From an uncultured bacterium (GTDB taxonomy: Bacteria; Cyanobacteriota; Vampirovibrionia; Gastranaerophilales; Gastranaerophilaceae): a DNA stretch of 29,104 nucleotides. A program made the translations under genes and the position numbers. Below, one piece after another: positions 23,429 to 29,104 of this stretch. The stretch spans positions 1 to 29,104 of the forward strand of contig CAJMAX010000009.1 of NCBI GenBank assembly GCA_905211505.1, written 5' to 3'. Under the pieces are notes generated by a model that saw nothing but the letters and a program-made list of their open reading frames with translations, was not told where the DNA came from and did no database searches. Positions within the stretch are counted from its first letter, which is position 1. Every line of letters begins with the position of its first letter.

Positions 23429-24328
23429 CTACTGTTTAATTCCACATCTTGCAAAAGTCGATAAATCTATAACCTTATCTACCTCATCCGGTTCAAAATT
23501 TTTACTCCATCTCATAGGAGAAATATCAATACCACCTCTTCTTGTATATAAAGCCCCTACAAATAATTTATCATCTTTATCTAACAAATCGTACAGTCTT
23601 TTATAAATCATTTCGCAACACTCTTCATGGAAATGATACTCTGAACGAAAAGATGTTAAATATTCAATCAAACTCGCTTCATCTATACACTTTTTAGACT
23701 CATAATATATAAAGGCATCTCCAAAATCCGGTTGATGCGTAACCCTGCAATTTGAACGCAAAGAATCGAATTTTAAACAATAAGATTTTCTTTCTCCACC
23801 TTCAGATATCTTTAATAATTCTGGAGCCTCTTTAAATCGGGCAATTGATAACGCTGATTCATCAACCAATTCAACTAAATTTTTATACCCTCTAAAAACT
23901 TCAACCCTATTTGTACATTCATCTATAAAGTTAATATCAACTTTTGTTTGTAATTTTTCACTCAAATCTTTTTCAATAGTATTTTTACACATAGCAAGAC
24001 ATTCTTTAATAGAATCGCCAACTCGTGTCATATTAAAGGAATTCAAATAAAGTTTTAAAGATTTCGATTCGACAATATATTCACTAGTGCAATTATATCT
24101 TAGTTTTAAAACTCGTGTAACCGGTAAACCATTTTCAGTAAGGCAAGAAAACTCATATCCATGCCAAACATCCCAACCATCAAATGGTAAATTTTCATTA
24201 GATATACAATAATGTTTTCTGTTTTCAATTCTAGGAACAGCAACAAGCAATGAAGAATCATATGTTGTACTGCCGGAACTTTTTTTACCTAAATGCGTTG
24301 ATGCAATTTTATCTGTAACATTATCCAT
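23429..24328 (-). CDS. queF: NADPH-dependent 7-cyano-7-deazaguanine reductase (long, YqeF-type)
   Basis: Reduces the nitrile preQ0 to the amine preQ1 in queuosine synthesis. At 299 residues it belongs to the long, tandem T-fold class represented by E. coli QueF (282). The QueF motif ESKSLKLYLNSF (88-99) binds NADPH. SNCRVTHQPDFGD holds the catalytic Cys194 and Asp201; EYHFHEEC (about 230-237) and YTRRGGIDISP (261-271) complete the active site. No other queuosine gene (queC, queD, queE, tgt) lies in the window. The ATG at 24328 has no Shine-Dalgarno site; a TATTAT lies six bases upstream, so the message may be leaderless. yraN follows after one base. Confidence 0.95.
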   Translation of the reverse strand: MDNVTDKIASTHLGKKSSGSTTYDSSLLVAVPRIENRKHYCISNENLPFDGWDVWHGYEFSCLTENGLPVTRVLKLRYNCTSEYIVESKSLKLYLNSFNMTRVGDSIKECLAMCKNTIEKDLSEKLQTKVDINFIDECTNRVEVFRGYKNLVELVDESALSIARFKEAPELLKISEGGERKSYCLKFDSLRSNCRVTHQPDFGDAFIYYESKKCIDEASLIEYLTSFRSEYHFHEECCEMIYKRLYDLLDKDDKLFVGALYTRRGGIDISPMRWSKNFEPDEVDKVIDLSTFARCGIKQ

Positions 24329-24357
24329 ACAGCCATAATAACATAAACCTCAAAACA

Positions 24358-24386
24358 AAGAAATCCACTTTTGTAGTGGATTTCTT
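24358..24386 (-). terminator. Terminator of the DAACS symporter gene
   Basis: Perfect 12-base stem (24358-24369 with 24375-24386) with a five-base loop, 25 bases past the symporter stop. On the minus strand it ends in TTCTTTGTTTTG. It lies directly upstream of queF, separating the two transcripts. Confidence 0.82.
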
Positions 24387-24411
24387 AAATATTAAAAATT
24401 CTAAATTTGCA

Positions 24412-25734
24412 CTAGGCTATTTCTTCATATGCCTGCGGATTATTTAACAAATCATAATTAATTTCATTTTCATTATCTGCAATTGTAGCGGCAACAACAG
24501 TATCAGAGGTTACATTTAACGTAGTTCTCAACATATCAGTAATTCTTTCAATTGTAAACAGGAATGCAAATCCTGCAACCAGCTGCTCCGGACTCAAGCC
24601 CATACCGTTCAAAATAAGAGCAATAGTAATTAAACCACCACCAGGGATTCCGGCACATGTACTGGAAGCAACAATAGCTAGCAACGCTATTTGAATAATT
24701 AAAAACGGATCCAACGGAACCTGATAAGCCTGAGTAAGGAAAATAACTGCAACAGTTTGTAACAATGCAGTACCATCAAAATTTAAAGTTGCACCGAGCG
24801 GCAACACAAAACTGGCGATTTTATGAGAGATACCACGTTTTTCACAGCAAGCAATAGTCAATGGTAAAGTAGCAGAAGAACTTGCGGTACCAAAAGCTAC
24901 CATTGTAGCCTCAGCAATAGCCGAAAACAACATTGGCGCAGAAACTTTTGAAAAACATTTCAAAAATAACGGATACACAATAAACATTTGAATAGCAAAA
25001 CCGATTAAAAGAACAAGTAAATATTTAGATATCGCTGCAAATATATCAATACCAAAACTAGAAACAGCACTGGCAGTCAAAGCAAAAACACCAGGAGCTG
25101 CAAATAACATAATCCAATCTGTAATTTTCATAGTTGCGGCAAAAACTGACTCAAAAAATGAAACGATAGGTCTGTTTACGTCACCTACTTTTGCAAGCGC
25201 TAAAGCAAACAAAACGACAAAAAGAATAATAGGAACCATATTTCCACTAGCAAAAGCCTCTACCGGATTATTAGGAATAAAACTTAGAAACAGATTTAAA
25301 ACATTTCCTTGTTGCTGCTGCATTGCAGTTGCAACTGTAGCCTGCACATCAGAAGCAATATTTGCAGAAATATATTCTGCAGCCCCAGAACCTGGCTTTA
25401 CTAATAAAGCAAGCGCACTACCAATTGTTACTGCAATAGTTGTTAAAATTCCATAGTATAAAATCATTTTTGACCCGAATTTACCAAGCTGTTTGTTATC
25501 TCCAACGCTTGTAATGCCTATTACAATTGCAGATACCACCAGTGGAATAACAACCATCTGAATCAACCTAATAAAAACCTGTCCTACAAACATTAAGATA
25601 TTATCTACTAAAACATTCTGATGAGAATGTAGAAATATCCCAACCAAAATACCAGCTATTATTCCAAAAAAGATGTGCCAATTACGTTTAATACCAAGAC
25701 CTAACGCAATAAGGATCTGCATGTGAAGCTTCAT
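24412..25734 (-). CDS. Dicarboxylate/amino acid:cation symporter (DAACS family)
   Basis: A 440-residue inner-membrane secondary transporter of the GltP/GltT/DctA family, driving uptake of glutamate/aspartate or C4-dicarboxylates with H+ or Na+. Seen: FIRLIQMVVIPLVVSAIVIGI in helix 2-3, the hairpin HP1 serine-rich motif AFGTASSSATLPLT, the NFDGTALLQ motif of helix 7 (NMDGT in most members), and HP2 CAGIPGGGLITIAL. The C-terminal helix 8 carries ERITDMLRTTLNVTSDTVVA, where the Arg and Asp decide amino acid versus dicarboxylate. An R-x-x-x-x-x-x-V context alone does not let me decide between them. A 48-residue stretch after helix 3 (KPGSGAAEYISANIASDVQATVATAMQQQQGN) is family-typical. Promoter at 25783-25811, terminator at 24358-24386: monocistronic. 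Confidence 0.93.
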   Translation of the reverse strand: MKLHMQILIALGLGIKRNWHIFFGIIAGILVGIFLHSHQNVLVDNILMFVGQVFIRLIQMVVIPLVVSAIVIGITSVGDNKQLGKFGSKMILYYGILTTIAVTIGSALALLVKPGSGAAEYISANIASDVQATVATAMQQQQGNVLNLFLSFIPNNPVEAFASGNMVPIILFVVLFALALAKVGDVNRPIVSFFESVFAATMKITDWIMLFAAPGVFALTASAVSSFGIDIFAAISKYLLVLLIGFAIQMFIVYPLFLKCFSKVSAPMLFSAIAEATMVAFGTASSSATLPLTIACCEKRGISHKIASFVLPLGATLNFDGTALLQTVAVIFLTQAYQVPLDPFLIIQIALLAIVASSTCAGIPGGGLITIALILNGMGLSPEQLVAGFAFLFTIERITDMLRTTLNVTSDTVVAATIADNENEINYDLLNNPQAYEEIA

Positions 25735-25782
25735 ATCTATCTATCCTCTTAATTCTACTTTTACTAACAATTTGACTTGTTT

Positions 25783-25811
25783 ATTATACAACCATTAACA
25801 AAAAATTTCAA
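25783..25811 (-). promoter_or_regulatory. Promoter of the DAACS symporter gene
   Basis: Minus strand TTGAAA (25811-25806), 17 bases, perfect TATAAT (25788-25783). The expected leader is about 42 bases, with AAGAGGAT before the ATG. Confidence 0.7.
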
Positions 25812-25856
25812 ATGTATAATACAAATATGGTATATAAATAGGAATAAAAACAAAAT

Positions 25857-25886
25857 AAAATAGAACCCATTACTTGGTTCTATTTT
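25857..25886 (-). terminator. Terminator of tRNA-Leu
   Basis: Stem of 11 bases (25857-25867 with 25876-25886), loop of eight, one base past the encoded CCA end. It ends in TTTTATTTTG on the minus strand. Confidence 0.82.
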
Positions 25887-25887
25887 A

Positions 25888-25971
25888 TGGTGGGCGTGAA
25901 GAGACTCGAACTCCCATGCCGAAGGCGCTAGATCCTAAGTCTAGTGCGTCTACCAATTTCGCCACACGCCC
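25888..25971 (-). tRNA. tRNA-Leu, anticodon UAG
   Basis: An 84-base tRNA including an encoded CCA (complement of 25888-25890). Acceptor stem GGGCGTG pairs with CACGCCC. The anticodon stem CTAGA/TCTAG encloses the loop CTTAGGA with anticodon TAG, reading CUA and probably other CUN codons. A long variable arm with a GCC/GGC stem marks a class II tRNA, and the T-loop TTCGAGT is intact. Own promoter and terminator; no other tRNA adjacent. Confidence 0.96.
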
Positions 25972-25994
25972 TTATTTAATTGTCATAAATGTAA

Positions 25995-26021
25995 TTTATA
26001 ATAAGCAAGATTAATTGTCAA
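25995..26021 (-). promoter_or_regulatory. Promoter of tRNA-Leu
   Basis: Minus strand TTGACA (26021-26016), followed by TATAAA at 15 bases (26000-25995), or TAAATT at 17 bases (25998-25993). Predicted start is roughly 20 bases before the mature 5' end. Confidence 0.55.
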
Positions 26022-26102
26022 GATAAAATTTCAAATTTCGTGCTAAATTAATGGTATTATTTATGTTAATATTATAAACATAGACTATAAGGGATTAAGA
26101 AT

Positions 26103-27071
26103 TTGGAAGTTAGACACATTCAATTTTCTAATATAAACAATTACCCCGTAAGAAAAACCACGGGACAAAAACATGCTCTCAATATTAACCTTGAGCACAA
26201 GCTAAGTAAAGATGTATTTATAAAGCAGCAACTACCGGCAAACAACACTTCTTTTCAAGGGCATTTTTACACTGATAGCTGGATAACAAAGTTTTTAAAA
26301 AACAGAAGTTACGAAAACTCTATTAAAGGTTCTAAAAGGCCCTATCTTTCTTTGAGTGAAGAGTTAACCAGTATAATCAAAAGTGTTGAAATAAAGGTTG
26401 GAAAAGATGAAAAAATTAATGCTTTCGAGATTAATCCAAATAACGCCAATAAATATTTAATATTTTTACATGGATTTTCCCAAAATATTACAAGCAATCA
26501 GCCACTATACAAAGCAGTTAGCAAATCAAATTTTGGAATACTCGCAATTGATTACAGAGGGTATGGTAAAAACCCAAAATCGACCCACACATCGGAAACT
26601 GACATTATGCATGATATTCAAGCTGCTGCAAAATACTTGAAAGAAAAAGGGATTAATAGTATAGGACTTGTCGGACATAGTTTTGGAGGCTACATGGCAG
26701 CCAAAACATCTAATATCAACACTTTCGACTTTCAAATTCTTGTATCACCTATGCTTTCACTTGAATTCTGGTTAAATAATGTACTAAAAAATCCTAAAAA
26801 ATACAAAGTTGAATCTCTTATGATTAAATATATTCCAGGATTTAAAGAACACTACCTGAAGACATTCGATATTGAAAAACATATATCTTCAAACACAACA
26901 CCAACATATATTGTACACTCTAAAACAGATGGTTATATAAGCGCAAAAAGAGTTAACGAATTTTCAAAGAAGGTATATAATAAAAAAGATTACATCCTGA
27001 TTCCAAAAGGCGGACATCGGATGGATGAAAATAAAATCAATGAAATTGTTAACATTCTAAACAAATTGTAA
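26103..27071 (+). CDS. Alpha/beta hydrolase with a lineage-style N-terminal extension
   Basis: A 322-residue serine hydrolase. The fold begins near residue 95. LIFLHGFSQN (119-128) supplies the oxyanion HG, AIDYRGYGKNP follows, GHSFGG (191-196) holds the nucleophile Ser193, VHSKTDGYI gives Asp276 and PKGGHR gives His305: a complete catalytic triad resembling YfhR/BAAT-like or dienelactone-type hydrolases. The substrate is unknown. Ahead of the fold lie about 90 extra residues without a signal peptide, containing NNTSFQGHFYTDSW (48-60). The start is a TTG at 26103 with AAGGGA at good distance; an in-frame TAA at 26088 rules out a longer form. It stands alone ahead of the ABC exporter by 52 bases. 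Confidence 0.86.
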   Translation: MEVRHIQFSNINNYPVRKTTGQKHALNINLEHKLSKDVFIKQQLPANNTSFQGHFYTDSWITKFLKNRSYENSIKGSKRPYLSLSEELTSIIKSVEIKVGKDEKINAFEINPNNANKYLIFLHGFSQNITSNQPLYKAVSKSNFGILAIDYRGYGKNPKSTHTSETDIMHDIQAAAKYLKEKGINSIGLVGHSFGGYMAAKTSNINTFDFQILVSPMLSLEFWLNNVLKNPKKYKVESLMIKYIPGFKEHYLKTFDIEKHISSNTTPTYIVHSKTDGYISAKRVNEFSKKVYNKKDYILIPKGGHRMDENKINEIVNILNKL

Positions 27072-27123
27072 ATCCATTTATTTTATGCAATACTAAATTT
27101 ATAAAAGGGAGCAAACAGGGATT

Positions 27124-28941
27124 ATGGAGTATAAATTAAAAGATACGCTTTCAAAAGATGCGTTTAGATATGGTTATTTAATAAATAAAATTATGCCATT
27201 TATAAAACCTCACATGGGTAGAATTATCTTGAATATGGTATTAGCGATTCCATTAGGATTACTTGACGGTGTTGTCGCATTTGCACTAAAACCATATATG
27301 GATTGCGTTATAAACGGAAAAACCTGGACTATTGGCAATCTTACTATTGAACAAAATATGCTTGCTGCAGCCATACCTTTTGGAATTGTATTATTCGCAG
27401 TTGTACAAGGGCTGTTAAAATATACAAATAACTACCTTACAGATTGGACCGGGAATAAAATATCTAACGCTTTAAAAGTTGAACTTTTCAGAAAACTAAC
27501 ATCACTTGACCCTAAATTTTATGACTTAAATTCTTCAGGATTAGTTTTGACAAGATTTTTAACAGATCCGGAAACTGCATCAAAAAATATTATAAACACA
27601 ATAAAAAGCTTTATTATGACTATATTTGGAATTGCAGGACTGGTTGGAGTTTTATTATACAACTCTTGGAAACTTGCCATTATAGGTGTTGGAATTATGG
27701 CAATTGCAATTACCCCTGTTACCTTAATCCGAAAAAAAATTAAAAAAGTCTCTAATGCAACAATGGTTGTTGGTGGAGACATGACAACAAACTTCAACGA
27801 AACGTTTGCCGGCAACAAAATTATGACGGCTTATAACCTGCAAAAACTCCAAAATAATAAATTTGAACACCAAATAAAGGAACAGTTTAATTTAACAATA
27901 TCTTTAACAAAACGTGTTGGCTGGATGTCGCCAATAATGTATTTCATTTGTTCTATAGGCATAGCACTTGTAATGTTTTACGGAAACCACTTAATTATAA
28001 GCGGACAAATGACAGCTGGAAGTTTTGCATCTTTTGTCACATCTTTATTACTACTATACAAGCCGGTAAAAGATTTAGGCAGAACTCTTACTGACTTACA
28101 GACAACATTTGTCGCTCTTGGACGTGTATTTGAATTATTTGAACTCGTTCCTCATATAAAAAACAAAGAAAATGCAATAAAAATGAACGGCTTACAATCT
28201 TCAATTGACTTTGATAATGTCCAATTTGAATATGAAGAAAATGTTCCGGTTTTAAAACACTTCTCTTTACATGTAAATAAAGGCGAAACAATTGCTCTAG
28301 TTGGAAATTCAGGTGGTGGAAAAAGTACTACAGTAAATTTGCTGCCACGTTTTTATGATGTTAAAAACGGCTCTATAAAATTTGATGGCATTGATATTCG
28401 AGATTTTGAACTTGAATCATTAAGAGATAACATTTCCTTTGTTTTTCAGGATAATTTCTTATTCTCTGGAACAATAAAAGACAATATTCTGATGGGCAAA
28501 GAAAATGCAACAGATGAAGAAATTATTAATGTAATAAAAATGGCACATCTTGATGAGTTTTTAAACACCCTGGAAAACGGGATTGATACTTTTGTTGGAG
28601 AAAGAGGAGCGTCTTTATCCGGCGGACAAAGGCAGCGAGTAGCAATCGCACGCGCGATGATAAAAAATGCGCCAATTGTCATATTAGACGAAGCAACATC
28701 AGCGCTTGATAATGAATCAGAGGCTATTGTTCAAAAAGCCCTTGATAATCTAATAAAAAATAAAACAGTATTCGTTATCGCACACCGCCTATCTACAATC
28801 AATAACGCTGATAGAATTGCTGTTATCAATGAAGGTGAACTGGTTGAACTAGGGACTCATTCACAACTAATGGCAATTCCTGATGGAAATTACAAACACC
28901 TTTATGAAATGCAATTTAAAAATCAAGAGGTTAATGCATAG
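27124..28941 (+). CDS. MsbA-like ABC exporter, fused permease and ATPase
   Basis: A 605-residue half-transporter: six-helix type IV exporter domain (about 25-330), then an ATPase domain. Walker A is GNSGGGKST (about 393-401), the Q-loop FVFQDN, signature LSGGQ near 498, Walker B IVILDEATSALD near 518 and the switch His in AHRLS near 554. The length and organisation match MsbA (582) and general lipid/peptide exporters. With waaA in the same genome a lipid A flippase role is plausible, but ABC exporters of this type are hard to assign by sequence. An N-terminal extension of about 25 charged residues precedes helix 1. The next gene starts inside its last codons, so a downstream partner or operon member follows. 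Confidence 0.9.
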   Translation: MEYKLKDTLSKDAFRYGYLINKIMPFIKPHMGRIILNMVLAIPLGLLDGVVAFALKPYMDCVINGKTWTIGNLTIEQNMLAAAIPFGIVLFAVVQGLLKYTNNYLTDWTGNKISNALKVELFRKLTSLDPKFYDLNSSGLVLTRFLTDPETASKNIINTIKSFIMTIFGIAGLVGVLLYNSWKLAIIGVGIMAIAITPVTLIRKKIKKVSNATMVVGGDMTTNFNETFAGNKIMTAYNLQKLQNNKFEHQIKEQFNLTISLTKRVGWMSPIMYFICSIGIALVMFYGNHLIISGQMTAGSFASFVTSLLLLYKPVKDLGRTLTDLQTTFVALGRVFELFELVPHIKNKENAIKMNGLQSSIDFDNVQFEYEENVPVLKHFSLHVNKGETIALVGNSGGGKSTTVNLLPRFYDVKNGSIKFDGIDIRDFELESLRDNISFVFQDNFLFSGTIKDNILMGKENATDEEIINVIKMAHLDEFLNTLENGIDTFVGERGASLSGGQRQRVAIARAMIKNAPIVILDEATSALDNESEAIVQKALDNLIKNKTVFVIAHRLSTINNADRIAVINEGELVELGTHSQLMAIPDGNYKHLYEMQFKNQEVNA

Positions 28942-29104
28942 AATTATGAAATGTATTATTATAACAAAGTGGATAGAACCATATAAATTATTAGAAACAA
29001 TAAAAGAGAATTATTCTTACAAAGATTTTACATTCGATGGAACAACAAAACTCCTCGAAAAGAAAAAGTTTTTTAAAGAACTAGAAAACTCGCAAGATTC
29101 ACTT
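28934..29104 (+). CDS. Unrecognised protein, 5' end only (cut by window edge)
   Basis: An open frame from ATG 28934 to the last base, 57 codons without a stop. AAGAGG lies three bases upstream, inside the last codons of the ABC exporter gene, and the two genes overlap by eight bases: strong signs of translational coupling. The visible N-terminus is MHRIMKCIIITKWIEPYKLL followed by a Lys/Glu/Phe-rich segment. There is no signal peptide, and too little sequence to assign a family. A second ATG at 28946 is possible. Context suggests the same envelope or export process as the exporter. Confidence 0.6.
   Translation, partial: MHRIMKCIIITKWIEPYKLLETIKENYSYKDFTFDGTTKLLEKKKFFKELENSQDSL

Noticed and set aside
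26040..26047. A third GTGCTAAA upstream of the hydrolase gene, suggesting co-regulation with the XRE/prepilin region
   Set aside because: In about 58 kb of strand length at this base composition a few copies of a seven-base word are expected by chance; only the paired 21-bp spacing at 4471/4492 was kept.

Overview
The window is AT-rich chromosomal DNA (estimated by eye at about one third G+C) from a Gram-negative-type bacterium. The envelope type is suggested by a Kdo transferase (waaA) and a lipid-A-flippase-like ABC exporter. The best taxonomic guess is an uncultured gut Candidatus Gastranaerophilales (Vampirovibrionia/Melainabacteria, the non-photosynthetic sister group of Cyanobacteria). 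This rests on the style of the prepilin at 4517, the Cys-free protein whose 5' part fills 1-989, and a hydrolase with a Ser-Phe-Gln-Gly-containing N-terminal extension. It is a judgement from recollection of such proteins, not a database result. I see no IS element, prophage, CRISPR array or rRNA. There is one tRNA-Leu(UAG).

Layout, left to right. (1) 1-2583: two minus-strand genes, the start of an unrecognised axial-protein-like gene that runs off the left edge and waaA. (2) 2549-4201: plus-strand folK overlapped by a BaiN/RdsA-type flavoprotein, driven by a near-consensus promoter whose predicted start coincides with the folK ATG. (3) 4185-5179: an XRE-type regulator divergent from a type IV prepilin-like gene, with a repeated motif between them. 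(4) 5196-7181: thrS, with a structured GC-rich leader and no TGS domain. (5) 7208-11453, minus strand: a tight operon mtnP-yggT-yggT-trkA-trkH (MTA salvage, two small membrane proteins, potassium uptake). (6) 11484-11807: a gene-free gap with a terminator-like hairpin, an inverted repeat and a promoter. (7) 11808-15212: secreted protein, TPR protein, proS. (8) 15283-16315, minus: dedA and the HU gene, each with its own promoter. (9) 16579-18767: GT2 glycosyltransferase, apt, small secreted protein. (10) 18878-24328, minus: queF-yraN-speB-ligA-membrane protein-SIMPL protein. (11) 24412-25971, minus: a DAACS symporter and tRNA-Leu. (12) 26103-29104: alpha/beta hydrolase, MsbA-like ABC exporter, and the 5' end of an unrecognised gene.

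Most of the content is housekeeping: two aminoacyl-tRNA synthetases and a tRNA, folate and queuosine precursor steps, adenine and MTA salvage, agmatine to putrescine, DNA ligase, HU, K+ and acidic amino acid/dicarboxylate uptake, and envelope building. Gene units are cleanly separated by long, often perfect hairpins with A-tracts and T-tracts on opposite arms, so several can terminate both strands. No obvious multi-gene novel defence or metabolic system is present. The points most worth following up are the Cys-free axial-like protein at the left edge, the apparent leaderless starts (folK is the clear case), the yggT-yggT-trkA-trkH linkage, the operator-like repeats between the XRE gene and the prepilin, and the unexplained thrS leader.
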